Part shown: piece by piece, positions 25,052 to 35,169 of the stretch
How positions within the stretch are numbered: the first letter of the stretch is position 1
How the letters are laid out: each line of letters begins with the position of its first letter
Source: UBA2020 sp964551435
Lineage (GTDB): Bacteria > Pseudomonadota > Alphaproteobacteria > Micavibrionales > UBA2020
Reading direction: 5' to 3'
Length of the DNA: 64,000 nt
Assembly: GCA_964551435.1 (NCBI GenBank)
Contig: CAZKBS010000001.1
Coordinates: 480,588-544,587, forward strand
Made by a program: the position numbers and the translations under genes
Notes under the pieces: generated by a model
Databases searched by the model: none
Told to the model about the DNA's origin: nothing
What the model saw: only the letters and a program-made list of their open reading frames with translations

Positions 25052-26839
25052 TTAATACACGCGGGCTTTAGGCGCGATAACTTCGACGTCGTTGCTCAGC
25101 GTGCGCAGATGCACGGGGCGATAGCCGATGTTGGTCTTGCCTTTTTCATCCACGGTGATGACGGTGTGCTTCATCCACTCTTTGTCGTCACGGTTCGGGA
25201 AATCCTCGTGAGCATGGGCGCCGCGCGATTCCTTGCGGTTTTCCGCGGAAACGATGGAGGCGACGGCCTGATACATTAGGTTGTCCAGCTCGATGGTTTC
25301 GACAAGATCCGAGTTCCAGATGAGCGAGCGGTCGCTGACACCCACATCTCCGCGGCCGGAGAAGATTTTATCCATTTTCGCCACGCCTTCCTTCAGGCTC
25401 TCGGACGTGCGGAAAACCGCGCAGTGGTTCTGCATGGTTTTTTGCATGCCAAGGCGCATGTCGGCCGTGCGCGTGCCGCCTTTGGCATTGCGCAGGCGGT
25501 CAAGGCGTTCAAGGGCGATATGGCCGGCATCGGCGGGCAGGCGCTTGTGCGGCGCGCCCGGCGTGACGGTTTTGGCCGCCTGAATGGCCGCCGCGCGGCC
25601 AAAGACCACAAGGTCGAGCAGGGAGTTGGAGCCGAGGCGATTCGCGCCATGCACCGATACGCAGGCCGCTTCGCCCACGGCCATCAGGCCCGGCACGATA
25701 CGGTCGGGGTCGTCTTTCGACGGGTTCACGACTTCGGTATGCACGTTGGTCGGGATACCGCCCATGTTGTAATGCACGGTCGGTAAAACGGGGATGGGCT
25801 CTTTGGTCACATCGACGCCGGCGAAAATCTTCGCGGTTTCCGCGATGCCGGGCAGGCGTTCGCGGATGATGGCGGGGTCAAGGTGTTCAAGGTGCAGGTG
25901 GATATGGTCGGCATGTTCGCCCACGCCGCGGCCCTCGCGGATTTCGACGGTCATCGAACGCGACACGACATCGCGCGAGGCGAGGTCTTTGGCGCTGGGC
26001 GCGTAGCGTTCCATGAAACGCTCGCCCGCGCTGTTGGTCAGGTATCCGCCTTCGCCGCGCACGCCTTCGGTAATCAGACAGCCCGCGCCGTAAATACCGG
26101 TCGGGTGAAACTGGATGAATTCCATGTCCTGTAGCGGCAGGCCTGCGCGCAGCACCATCGCGTTGCCGTCGCCCGTGCAGGTATGCGCCGATGTGCAGGA
26201 GAAATAGGCACGGCCATAACCGCCCGTCGCCAGCACCACGCGGTGCGCGCGGAAACGGTGGATGGTGCCGTCGGCCAGATTCCATGCCATGACGCCGCGG
26301 CAGGCGCCTTCGTCGTCCATGATGAGATCGAGCGCGAAATATTCGATAAAGAATTCGGCTTTGTGTTTCAGGCTTTGCTGATAGAGCGTGTGCAACATCG
26401 CATGGCCCGTGCGGTCGGCGGCGGCGCAGGTGCGGCGCGCGGTGCCTTCGCCGAAATGCGTGGTCATGCCGCCGAAGGCGCGCTGGTAAATCTTGCCTTC
26501 TGCCGTGCGGCTGAAGGGCATGCCGTAGTGTTCCAGCTCGATCACCGCGGGAATGGCTTCGCGGCACATATATTCGATGGCATCCTGATCGCCCAGCCAG
26601 TCCGACCCCTTGACGGTGTCGTACATGTGCCAGCGCCAGTCGTCTTCGCCGTTATTGCCAAGTGCGGCGGAAATGCCGCCCTGTGCGGCAACGGTATGGC
26701 TGCGCGTCGGGAAGACCTTGGTGATGCAGGCCGTTTTCAGGCCTTTTTCGGCCATGCCGAAAGTGGCGCGAAGGCCCGCGCCGCCGGCGCCGACGACAAC
26801 GACGTCATATTCATGTTCGATGATCGCATAGGATTGCAT
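25052..26839 (-). CDS. sdhA: Succinate dehydrogenase flavoprotein subunit
   Basis: SdhA oxidises succinate to fumarate with covalently bound FAD. The 595-residue product has the FAD-binding VVVGAGGAGLRATFGMAEKG, the flavinylation histidine in TRSHTVAAQGG (residue 48), HFGEGTARRTCAAADRTGHA, the active-site region HPTGIYGAGCLITEG and RGEGGYLTN, HYNMGGIPTN, and GANRLGSNSLLDLVVFGR. Length and order (sdhD-sdhA-sdhB) are standard. Confidence 0.98.
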   Translation of the reverse strand: MQSYAIIEHEYDVVVVGAGGAGLRATFGMAEKGLKTACITKVFPTRSHTVAAQGGISAALGNNGEDDWRWHMYDTVKGSDWLGDQDAIEYMCREAIPAVIELEHYGMPFSRTAEGKIYQRAFGGMTTHFGEGTARRTCAAADRTGHAMLHTLYQQSLKHKAEFFIEYFALDLIMDDEGACRGVMAWNLADGTIHRFRAHRVVLATGGYGRAYFSCTSAHTCTGDGNAMVLRAGLPLQDMEFIQFHPTGIYGAGCLITEGVRGEGGYLTNSAGERFMERYAPSAKDLASRDVVSRSMTVEIREGRGVGEHADHIHLHLEHLDPAIIRERLPGIAETAKIFAGVDVTKEPIPVLPTVHYNMGGIPTNVHTEVVNPSKDDPDRIVPGLMAVGEAACVSVHGANRLGSNSLLDLVVFGRAAAIQAAKTVTPGAPHKRLPADAGHIALERLDRLRNAKGGTRTADMRLGMQKTMQNHCAVFRTSESLKEGVAKMDKIFSGRGDVGVSDRSLIWNSDLVETIELDNLMYQAVASIVSAENRKESRGAHAHEDFPNRDDKEWMKHTVITVDEKGKTNIGYRPVHLRTLSNDVEVIAPKARVY

Positions 26840-26845
26840 GATGTC

Positions 26846-27253
26846 TTACCCGAGATTGAGGCCGAAATTGATGCGCACGATGGCGTAAATCGCCACGATG
26901 CCAAGAAAAAGAAAACCCAGCTTGTTCAGCAGTAGCAGCGCGACCTTGCGGCCTTCGCAGTGGACGTAGTCTTCGATGATGACCTGCAGACCCAGCGCCG
27001 CGTGATAAAACGCCGCGGCAAGGAATGTGCCCAGCGCCAGAGCGGCGCAGGGTTGTTGCAGCCACATGATGAAGGCGTCGTGGTTATGCGTGAACAGCTG
27101 CGGCAGCTGGGTCAGCAGATAAACCAGCGACGGTACCATGGCGATGCCTGATACACGCTGCACCCACCAGTGATGCGTGCCGTCTTTTGCGCTGCCAAGG
27201 CCGCGGGCGCGGCCAAGCGGTGTGCGGATGGAAGAATCTTTGTGTGCGGTCAT
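26846..27253 (-). CDS. sdhD: Succinate dehydrogenase membrane anchor subunit
   Basis: This small membrane subunit helps bind heme b and ubiquinone and anchors SdhAB. The 135-residue product begins RTPLGRARGLGSAKDGTHHWWVQRVSG, the alphaproteobacterial SdhD start, and has three hydrophobic segments. The middle one contains FYHAALGLQVIIEDYVH with the histidine and Asp-Tyr pair expected at heme and quinone. It is spaced 3 bases from sdhC and 6 from sdhA. Confidence 0.95.
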   Translation of the reverse strand: MTAHKDSSIRTPLGRARGLGSAKDGTHHWWVQRVSGIAMVPSLVYLLTQLPQLFTHNHDAFIMWLQQPCAALALGTFLAAAFYHAALGLQVIIEDYVHCEGRKVALLLLNKLGFLFLGIVAIYAIVRINFGLNLG

Positions 27254-27256
27254 GGC

Positions 27257-27637
27257 TTAATGTCCTGCGTAAAACCAGAGGGCGGCGGTCATGGCAATCG
27301 CGCCGAACAAAACGGCATAGCCGCTGGCATAGGCGCCTTTCAGCGTCAGCCAGCGTCCGGTATCCCAGACCAGGTGGCGCAGGCCGTTCAGAAAATGGAA
27401 ACTGAGCGAGAACAGCCAGCCCGCCAGCATCAGCTGCCCGATGAGGCTATGGGTGAAATCGTGGAAGCGGTCGAAAGAATTCGCCCCGCCCAGCGCGGCC
27501 ATCAGCCACCACACGGCCAGAAAGGCGCCCATGGCAAGGCCAAAGCCCGTGATGCGGTGCAGGATCGACAGGAACATGGTCAACTGCCAGCGGTAAATCT
27601 GCAGGTGCGGAGAAAGGGGGCGGCTATTATTTTGCAT
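27257..27637 (-). CDS. sdhC: Succinate dehydrogenase cytochrome b556 subunit
   Basis: SdhC is the first gene of the operon, 126 residues with three membrane segments. Motifs: RPLSPHLQIYRW at the N-terminus, SILHRITGFGLA with the quinone-site Ser/Arg, and FHFLNGLRHLVWD with the heme-ligand histidine. All are typical of SdhC. Transcription must start in the region 27638-27900. Confidence 0.96.
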   Translation of the reverse strand: MQNNSRPLSPHLQIYRWQLTMFLSILHRITGFGLAMGAFLAVWWLMAALGGANSFDRFHDFTHSLIGQLMLAGWLFSLSFHFLNGLRHLVWDTGRWLTLKGAYASGYAVLFGAIAMTAALWFYAGH

Positions 27638-28134
27638 AATGTATATTCCGTAGGGTCACGAAACAAATGGCCAGCCGCAACTTGCGGCGGCGCACGAGAT
27701 ACAAGGAAGATATCGCCCGAAAGGCGGTACGTCCAGTCGCCGCGCTATAAAAATATGGAATAAACCCTTCTAAAGCCCGATAAAAAATAGGACCAAATAC
27801 CGTCTGTCGGTCATTCGTTCAAAATCCGGCCGGAAACGGCCGCCGCTGTGGAGGGGAAGATGTAGGCTTGACTTTTCATATCCTCAATTTAAGCTGCTTC
27901 CTACAAGCATATATATAAGTAAGAAAAGGGTGTGCCGGAGAACGGCGGCAATAACCTGCGGCCATACGGCGCGCAGCGGGATTAGCCGTGTACTCCTGCC
28001 GGATTTCGTTGTAATTATGGCTACCTACGACAAAGATCCGGATTCGAAGTTTCTTGCGGCCCCGCCGCGAGATGTGTGGCCTGCCCAACCGCCTGCGCGG
28101 CGCGGCAGGCGGCGACAACGAAAGGCACGCCCCG
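27638..28134. other. Divergent intergenic region between sdhC and addB
   Basis: About 500 bases between divergent operons. For sdh (minus strand) a TTGAAC/TATTTG pair is present. For addB, a TTGACT near 27869 and AT-rich DNA to 27920 could serve, but no clear -10 follows. An open frame of 47 codons from ATG 28017 runs into addB without a ribosome-binding site, and I do not call it a gene. Confidence 0.5.
27794..27822 (-). promoter_or_regulatory. Candidate promoter for sdhCDAB
   Basis: TTGAAC (27822-27817) and TATTTG (27799-27794) on the minus strand are 17 bases apart, about 160 bases before sdhC. The -10 is a weak match, so confidence is low. Confidence 0.3.
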
Positions 28135-31100
28135 ATGACGACCGACCGTCCGCGCCCTGAATCTCACATCCCGCCTAAACGGCAGGAGCATGCCGGCGTC
28201 TATACCGTCGCACCCGACCAGCCCTTTCTTGCCGCGGTTGCGCGCGGTGTGCTGACGCGCATCGGCGATGACCCGCTGCGTCTGTCGGACCTTACCATTC
28301 TTGTGCCCAACCGCGATGTGGCGTTTCAGCTGCGTCAGGCTTTCACGGAGCAAATGGGCGGACGCCCCGGCGTGATGCCGCGCATCGATGCCCCCGGCGA
28401 TATCGACGATGGTTATCTGTCGCTGCGCATGGCGGACAATCAGGTGTTGTCACAGGCGCTGATGGACATTCCGCCGCCGGTGACAAGGCTGGAGCGTCAG
28501 TTGATGCTCGCCTCCGAAATCATGAAAATCCCCGGCATGGCCTCTTCGCTGCAAAAAGCGGTGAAGCTGGGCGGGGAGCTGGGGAATTTTCTGGATGAAC
28601 TGCAATCCAACAACATCCAGCTGCGCGATATTGACCGTCTTGTCCCCGATGCGTTTAAAAAGCAATGGGCGCCGACAGCGGAATTCCTGCGTATTATTAC
28701 CGACGTCTGGCCGAAAAAATTGCAGGAAATGGGGCAGGTCGACCCCGAAGAACACCGCAGCGCGCTGATACAAATTCAGGCCGCACACTGGCAAATGTCG
28801 CCACCGCGCAATCCGGTGATTGCGGTCGGCTTTTCGGATACCAATCCCTCGACCCTCACATTGCTCAAGGCCGTGATGGGCACGCCGGGCGGCGCGGTTG
28901 TTTTGCCGGGCGTCGATACGGAGCTGGATGACAAAAGCTGGGATGTGCTGACGCCGGTGCATCCGCAATATGCTTTCAAAAAAATCCTTTCCGCGATGGA
29001 TGTGTCGCGCAAGGATATCCGCACGCTCGAAGGCGCGGCGCACACGCCGCAGCACGCGCGCGCGAATAACCCCGAACTGACCTCGCGCGAGCGGCAAAAG
29101 CTTCTGCGCGAAGCGATGCGCCCCGCCGGCACCGCCGAGGGCTGGAGCCATCTGAAAGCCCAGAAAAAAACACCGCCGCGCATCGCCAAACTGGCCGAAC
29201 CGGTCAATGACGATAAAACCATCAGCACCGCCGCGCTGAACGGTATGGATCTGGTCACCTGCGGATCTCCGCAGGAAGAAGCCAGCGTCATCGCGCTTAA
29301 AATGCGTGAAACGCTGGAAGTGCCGGGCCGCACCGCCATGTTGGTGACGGCGGACCGATCCCTCGCGCGGCGCGTATCGGCGCGTCTCAAATACTGGGAT
29401 ATCCATGTCGATGACGGCGCGGGTTTGTCGCTGGCCGATACGTCGGCGGGCGTGTATCTGCTCGCCTCCGCCCATATGGCGACAGAGGAATGGGCGCCGG
29501 TGCCGCTTCTGGAGGCGCTCAAGCATCCCCTTGCCACCATGGGCGAAAGCAAAGCCGATTTCCGCGACAAACTTGCCGCGATCGAAGACATGGTGCTGCA
29601 CGGCCCGCGTCCGGGCCCGGGGGCGGAGGGCATCAAGAATATGCTCGCCGCGGCCTTCAACCGCCAATCGCGCCGTCCCGACCAGAAACTCAGCAAAGAA
29701 GAACTGGCCGCGAAGCAGGCCGATCTGACGGCCTTTGTTGACCGCATCGATGCGGCGGGCAAGCCGTTTTTCGATATGGTCAGCTCCGGCAAGCCCCAGC
29801 CGTTTGCGCAGTATCTTGATGCGCATATCCGTTTTGCCGAAGCGCTCGCGGCCGAAGGCAAAACCAAAGGCGCCGACCGCCTGTGGCGCGGCGACGACGG
29901 CGTGAAGGCGTCGCGTTTCCTGACCCAGCTCAAAGACGCCGCGCAAAAACTGCCCGACGTCACCGGCCGCGATTATGTGGACGTGCTGCAGGGGCTGATG
30001 CGCGATGTCACGGTGCAGCCGACATCACGACCCCATCCGTTTCTTAAAATCGTGACACCCGAACAGGCGGCGCTGCAGAAATCCGATGTGGTCATCATCG
30101 GCGGCATCAACGACGATGTCTGGCCGCGCAAAACCGCCGAAAACCCATGGCTGTCGCCGGACATGATTAAAAAACTCGGCCTGCGCGAGGCGGAGGAAAG
30201 TATCGGCCGTGCCGCGCATCAATTCGTGCAAATGGCATCGAACCCGAACGTGCTGTTGTCGCGCAGTGTGCGCAGCGGCGATGCGCCCAGCGTGGCCTCG
30301 CCTTTCCTGACGCGGCTGATGATGGTGCTCAAAGGCGCGGGGCTTGAAAACGCCATCGAAAGCCGCGACCAGCTGCGCGATATCCATGCCGCCATGCATA
30401 CCCCCGGCGAAGTCACGCCCATCGACCCGCCCGCACCGACGCCGCCCGTATCGGCGCGCCCTAAAAAATTGCCGGTGACGGCGGTTGAATCGCTGATGCG
30501 CGATCCTTATACCGTCTATGCGAAATACGTTCTGAAGCTGCGCCCGCGCGACCCGCTGGATGCCAGCCCCAGCGTCTCGGAAAAAGGGACCTTCACGCAC
30601 GATGCGCTGGACGCTTTCGTTAAAAAATATCCGGAAAAACTGCCGGATAACGCACTTGAGGAACTGCTGAAAATCGGCGAGGAAACCTTCAAAGCGCGCA
30701 TGAACAATCCGACGGTGCAATCCTTCTGGTGGCCGCGTTTCGAGCGCATCGCCAAATGGTTCGTGAAATTCGAAAACGAGCGGCGCGAACTCAGCCGCAC
30801 CATGGGCACCGAAGTGAACGGAAAACTTGAAATCGACCTTGGCGGCGGCGAGGTATTTACCCTGACGGCGATTGCCGACCGTATCGACCGCGACAGCGAA
30901 GACCAGCTGCAAATCATCGACTACAAAACAGGCTCCGTGCCGCTGCAAAAAGCGGTGGGTCTGGGCTTTTCGCCGCAGCTGACGCTGGAGGCGCTGATCG
31001 CCTTCACCGGCGGTTTCGACGGGATTGACGCGGGCGATGTGGGTTCTTTGCAATACTGGAAACTGTCGGGCGGACGTCCTGCGGCCGAAGTGACCGAAGT

Positions 31101-31362
31101 GCGCGGCGATGTCAAAAAGCTGGTCGGCGAAGCGCGCGAAGGCGTGGAGCGTCTGGTCAAGGCTTTCAACGACCCGAAAACGCCCTATCTGTCGAACCCG
31201 CGTCCCGAATGGGCGCCGCGTTATCAGAACTACGAACACCTCTCGCGCAGCGGGGAGTGGGGCACGGTCAGCAAGACCAACAACAAAAAACAGCCGCGCA
31301 AAGCCACGCAGCGCCGCCGCAGCACGGGCAACATCCCGGGCAGCAAGGGAGGGCAGAAATAA
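28135..31362 (+). CDS. addB: Double-strand break repair protein AddB (alphaproteobacterial type)
   Basis: AddB pairs with AddA in the helicase-nuclease that processes double-strand ends for RecA. I start at ATG 28135 (MTTDRPRPES), preceded by AAAGG at 28120; the frame extends 27 residues upstream without support. The product has about 1075 residues. N-terminal part: LTILVPNRDVAFQLRQAF. A helicase-like central part follows (VVIIGGINDDVWP, with LSRSVRSGDAPSVASPFL). The C-terminal PDDEXK nuclease shows LTAIADRIDRD then LQIIDYKTGSVPLQK. It ends in a basic tail. It overlaps addA by one base (TAATG), the usual order. Confidence 0.93.
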   Translation: MTTDRPRPESHIPPKRQEHAGVYTVAPDQPFLAAVARGVLTRIGDDPLRLSDLTILVPNRDVAFQLRQAFTEQMGGRPGVMPRIDAPGDIDDGYLSLRMADNQVLSQALMDIPPPVTRLERQLMLASEIMKIPGMASSLQKAVKLGGELGNFLDELQSNNIQLRDIDRLVPDAFKKQWAPTAEFLRIITDVWPKKLQEMGQVDPEEHRSALIQIQAAHWQMSPPRNPVIAVGFSDTNPSTLTLLKAVMGTPGGAVVLPGVDTELDDKSWDVLTPVHPQYAFKKILSAMDVSRKDIRTLEGAAHTPQHARANNPELTSRERQKLLREAMRPAGTAEGWSHLKAQKKTPPRIAKLAEPVNDDKTISTAALNGMDLVTCGSPQEEASVIALKMRETLEVPGRTAMLVTADRSLARRVSARLKYWDIHVDDGAGLSLADTSAGVYLLASAHMATEEWAPVPLLEALKHPLATMGESKADFRDKLAAIEDMVLHGPRPGPGAEGIKNMLAAAFNRQSRRPDQKLSKEELAAKQADLTAFVDRIDAAGKPFFDMVSSGKPQPFAQYLDAHIRFAEALAAEGKTKGADRLWRGDDGVKASRFLTQLKDAAQKLPDVTGRDYVDVLQGLMRDVTVQPTSRPHPFLKIVTPEQAALQKSDVVIIGGINDDVWPRKTAENPWLSPDMIKKLGLREAEESIGRAAHQFVQMASNPNVLLSRSVRSGDAPSVASPFLTRLMMVLKGAGLENAIESRDQLRDIHAAMHTPGEVTPIDPPAPTPPVSARPKKLPVTAVESLMRDPYTVYAKYVLKLRPRDPLDASPSVSEKGTFTHDALDAFVKKYPEKLPDNALEELLKIGEETFKARMNNPTVQSFWWPRFERIAKWFVKFENERRELSRTMGTEVNGKLEIDLGGGEVFTLTAIADRIDRDSEDQLQIIDYKTGSVPLQKAVGLGFSPQLTLEALIAFTGGFDGIDAGDVGSLQYWKLSGGRPAAEVTEVRGDVKKLVGEAREGVERLVKAFNDPKTPYLSNPRPEWAPRYQNYEHLSRSGEWGTVSKTNNKKQPRKATQRRRSTGNIPGSKGGQK

Positions 31363-34300
31363 TGACCAACCCCCATCAGGATAAAAACCCGAAAAACCTG
31401 CCGCCTGCCGCGAATGACGCCCTGCATGACCAGCCAGATGCCGCAGGCAAACTCGCTGCGCCCAAAAAATCCGCCCGCGCGCCAAAGCTTGACCCGAATA
31501 TCGCGCAGCGCAAGGCGTCCGACCCGCTGGCCAGCGTCTGGGTGACGGCCAGCGCGGGTACGGGCAAGACCAAGGTTTTGACCGATCGCGTTTTGCGCCT
31601 GATGTTGTCGGGCGCGACGCCCGACCAGATTTTGTGTCTGACCTTCACCAAGGCGGGCGCATCGGTGATGACCAACCGCATCCGCGAAGAACTGGCGGTC
31701 TGGGCCACCTGCGACGATAAAAAACTCGAAGAAAAACTGACCAAGCTCAGCGGCAAAACGCCGGACGAGGCGACGACCAAACGCGCGCGCCAGATGTTCG
31801 CCGAATTCCTTGATGCGCATGGCGGGTTGAAAATCCAGACCATTCACTCTTTTTCGCAATCGCTCATCCGCCGCTTTCCGATTGAATCGGGCATTCCGCC
31901 CTATTTCGACGTCATGGACGACCAGACGGCGGCGGAAATGCTGCGTGAATCGCAGGCGGATATCCTGCGCCGCATTCAGCGCGAACCGAATACGCCGCTG
32001 GCGCGCGCCGTGCATGCGGTGACGCCCGAGGTTTCCGAAGACGATTTCGCCGCCCTGATTGGCGAGCTCACATACCGCCGCGGCCAGTTGCTGGCAATTT
32101 TCGGCGAACGCGGCGGGCTCGAAGAAACCATTGATGCGGTTTACGATCATTTGCAGGCGCCGCGCGGCATTGACGGCCAGACCATGATGGCGATGCTGAA
32201 TAGCGAAGCGGGCCTTGGCACGCCGCCCGATATGACGGCATTGAAACGGGCGGCGGATATTCTGGCCGCGGGTAGCGCGACCGACCTTGAAAAAGCGAAA
32301 ATCATCAAGGCCTGGATTATGCACCCCGACAGCCGCGTCGAGATTTTTCAGGACTACGCCGGCGTGTTCCTGACCAAAGACGGCGAGATGCGCAAGCGTC
32401 TGACGACCAAATCGACCGCCCACGCGCAGGAGATTCTGGAGCAGGAAGCCAAACGCCTGATGGACGGCATGGAAGCGATGGCGACAGTCAATACCGCGCG
32501 CAGCACCGAATCCATCCTCCGCCTGACCGGCGCCATTCTGGAGCGTTATGCCGAGAAAAAGCGCAGTCTCAACTACCTCGATTACGACGATCTGGTGCAT
32601 TACGCGAACAAGATGATGCGCGAAGACAATGCGGCGGGCTGGGTTTTGCAAAAACTGCCGGGCAATCTGAAACATATTCTCGTGGACGAAGCGCAGGATA
32701 CCAACCCCGACCAGTGGCAGCTGGTGTCCGCCATCGCCAAAGAATTTTTCACGGACGCCGAGCGTAAAAAATCCAAAGACCACACAATTTTCGTGGTCGG
32801 TGACGAAAAACAGTCGATTTTCAGCTTTCAGCGCGCAGACCCCAAGGAATTCGCGCGGCGCAAGAAAATGTTCGCGGATCTCGTCGGCAAATCCGGCGGC
32901 AAATGGCGCGAAGTGCAAATGGAAATCGCCTTCCGCTCCTCTCCTGCGGTGACGCAGGCGGTGGATGCGGTGTTTGCGAACCCCGAAGCCTCCGACGGCT
33001 TGTTCGATGAAAACGAAGCCGCCGATAAAAAAGTCCACCACGATCCGTTCCGCCGTGGTCAGGCGGGAATTGTCGAAGTGCACCCTGTCATCCGCGCCAA
33101 ACAGCCCGAAGAAGCAACGCCCTGGGCGCTGCCGCTGAAACGCGAAGACGTATCAGACCCCGCCGCTGACCTTGCCGATAAAATCGCCGACCAGATCAAA
33201 GACTGGCTGGACAACGGCGAGGAACTGCCGTCACGCAAACGCCCCGTCAATCCGGCGGATATTATGATTCTGGTGCGCCGCCGCTCGGCGTTTGTCGACC
33301 ACATGGTGCGTGCGCTTAAAAAACGCGACATTCCGGTTGCGGGCGCAGACCGCATGTCGCTGCGCGAACAGATTGTGGTCATGGACTTGGTCGCGCTGGG
33401 CGAAGTGTTGCTGTTTCCCAAAGACGATTATAAGCTGGCCAGTGTTCTCAAATCCCCGCTTGTCGGCATGACCGACCAGCAGCTCGAAGACCTTGCCGTG
33501 GGGCGCGGCGCAGATTTGTGGTCGGCGCTCAAAGAAAAAGCGGCGGATGAAAAATCCGCCGGTATTTACAAATCGGCTTTTGAATACCTCTCCCGCCTGC
33601 AGGAACGCCTGACGGCGGAACGACCGTATGAATTCTATTCCTCCGTGCTGATGGATGCCTGCCCCGCGCATGCGCAATCGGGCCTGAACGCGCTTTACAG
33701 CCGCCTCGGGTTTGAGGCGGAAGATCCGCTGGTCGAATTCATGAACGCGGTCGAGCGTTTCGAGAAAATCCATGTCCCCAGCATGCAGGGCTTCCTCGCC
33801 TGGCTGGATGCGGGCGAGGCGGAGGTAAAGCGCGAGATCAACCTCGATTCCGACTCTCCGCGCGTGCATATCATGACCGTACATGGCGCGAAGGGACTTG
33901 AAGCGCCCATCGTGATTTTGCCCGATACCACGGGCATCCCTGCCGACAATACGCGCGCCCGACCCAGATTTTTGTGGCCGGAGGGCGACCGACCCGTGCC
34001 GCTATGGGTACCGCGTGCCGATCAGGAAAGCCGGATTTTCGCTGCCGAACGCGAACGGGCGGAACGGGAACGCGACCGCGAATTCCGCCGCTTGCTGTAT
34101 GTGGCGATGACGCGCGCGGGCGACCGCCTTTACGTGTATGGCAGCCAGAACCGCGATAAAGTGCAGGAAAAAAGCTGGTATTCGCTGATTGCTACGGGGC
34201 TTCAGCAAAATCTGGGCGATCAGGTCAAGGTTATTGACGCGCGCAAAGCGGAGGGCGAGGGCAAGCCCGCCGCAGCCAATGATAACCCGCCTGCAGACGG

Positions 34301-35141
34301 TGCCGCGCCCGCGCCCGAAGAGGAGGCGCAGAAAATCCTGCGTTTCGAGGTAAAACAAACCGCCGCGCCGCAGCCCGATAACGTAAAGCCGCTTGGCAAA
34401 AAGCGTGTCGCCGGTATTCCGGCATGGGCACGCACCGCGCCGGCCGTATCGCAGCAGCCGGTCGAAAAATTCCGCCCGTCGGAATATAAACGCACGGCGG
34501 ATGATTACAGCGCCGCCTCCCCGCTTGAAGGCGCAGGGGAAATGTATCACCGCCAGCTGGGTACCGTGGTGCATAACCTGTTCGAATTCCTGCCTGCCGT
34601 CGCGCCCGAAGCGCGCGAAGCGGCGGCTAGAAAATTCCTCGCCAAACCGGCATGGGGTTTGAGCGCGAAAGATCAGGAACAATCCCTCAAACAGGTGATG
34701 TCGATTTTGAACGACCCCGATTTTGGTTCGATTTTCGGGCCCAACTCGCGCGCCGAGGTGTCGATTACCGGTATGTTCGACAAAGACGGTAAAAAGCAGA
34801 TGATGTCGGGGCAAATCGACCGGCTTGTCGTCGATGATAAAACCGTTTTGATTGTCGATTTCAAAAACAGCCGCAAGGTGCCCAAAGACGCCACGCAGGT
34901 GCAGTATAAATATGTCGCGCAGATGGCATCCTATCGCCTCGCGCTTCAGCAGATTTATCCGGACAAGCAAATCAAATGCGCGCTGCTTTATACGCGTGAA
35001 TCGAAACTTATCCCCCTGTCGGGGCAGAAACTCGCCGCCGCGGTGCGTAAACTGCATCTGGCGCCGCAGTTCAAAGCCGCCGCTGCCAAAAAACCGCGCA
35101 GCCGCAAACAAACCCCGAAGCCCCAGCCGCCGCAGGCGTGA
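31362..35141 (+). CDS. addA: Double-strand break repair helicase-nuclease AddA
   Basis: AddA is the UvrD-like helicase and nuclease subunit of AddAB. The start at ATG 31362 has GGGAGG about 10 bases upstream and gives 1259 residues. Motifs: Walker A ASAGTGKT at 63-70, CLTFTKAGASVMTNRI, IQTIHSFSQSLIRRFP, Walker B ILVDEAQDTNPDQW, VVGDEKQSIFSFQRADP, HIMTVHGAKGLEAPIVIL, RRLLYVAMTRAGDRLYV, and the C-terminal nuclease MSGQIDRLV ... VLIVDFKNSR with QMASYRLAL. All helicase and nuclease motifs are present. A Pro/Ala/Gln linker sits around residues 960-1040. Confidence 0.96.
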   Translation: MTNPHQDKNPKNLPPAANDALHDQPDAAGKLAAPKKSARAPKLDPNIAQRKASDPLASVWVTASAGTGKTKVLTDRVLRLMLSGATPDQILCLTFTKAGASVMTNRIREELAVWATCDDKKLEEKLTKLSGKTPDEATTKRARQMFAEFLDAHGGLKIQTIHSFSQSLIRRFPIESGIPPYFDVMDDQTAAEMLRESQADILRRIQREPNTPLARAVHAVTPEVSEDDFAALIGELTYRRGQLLAIFGERGGLEETIDAVYDHLQAPRGIDGQTMMAMLNSEAGLGTPPDMTALKRAADILAAGSATDLEKAKIIKAWIMHPDSRVEIFQDYAGVFLTKDGEMRKRLTTKSTAHAQEILEQEAKRLMDGMEAMATVNTARSTESILRLTGAILERYAEKKRSLNYLDYDDLVHYANKMMREDNAAGWVLQKLPGNLKHILVDEAQDTNPDQWQLVSAIAKEFFTDAERKKSKDHTIFVVGDEKQSIFSFQRADPKEFARRKKMFADLVGKSGGKWREVQMEIAFRSSPAVTQAVDAVFANPEASDGLFDENEAADKKVHHDPFRRGQAGIVEVHPVIRAKQPEEATPWALPLKREDVSDPAADLADKIADQIKDWLDNGEELPSRKRPVNPADIMILVRRRSAFVDHMVRALKKRDIPVAGADRMSLREQIVVMDLVALGEVLLFPKDDYKLASVLKSPLVGMTDQQLEDLAVGRGADLWSALKEKAADEKSAGIYKSAFEYLSRLQERLTAERPYEFYSSVLMDACPAHAQSGLNALYSRLGFEAEDPLVEFMNAVERFEKIHVPSMQGFLAWLDAGEAEVKREINLDSDSPRVHIMTVHGAKGLEAPIVILPDTTGIPADNTRARPRFLWPEGDRPVPLWVPRADQESRIFAAERERAERERDREFRRLLYVAMTRAGDRLYVYGSQNRDKVQEKSWYSLIATGLQQNLGDQVKVIDARKAEGEGKPAAANDNPPADGAAPAPEEEAQKILRFEVKQTAAPQPDNVKPLGKKRVAGIPAWARTAPAVSQQPVEKFRPSEYKRTADDYSAASPLEGAGEMYHRQLGTVVHNLFEFLPAVAPEAREAAARKFLAKPAWGLSAKDQEQSLKQVMSILNDPDFGSIFGPNSRAEVSITGMFDKDGKKQMMSGQIDRLVVDDKTVLIVDFKNSRKVPKDATQVQYKYVAQMASYRLALQQIYPDKQIKCALLYTRESKLIPLSGQKLAAAVRKLHLAPQFKAAAAKKPRSRKQTPKPQPPQA

Positions 35142-35169
35142 CAACCTGCCATCAAAAGGAAGTATTCTT

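Noticed and set aside
28017..28160. 47-codon plus-strand ORF overlapping the addB start
   Set aside because: It has no ribosome-binding site, an Arg/Pro-rich composition, and addB has its own clear site at 28120.
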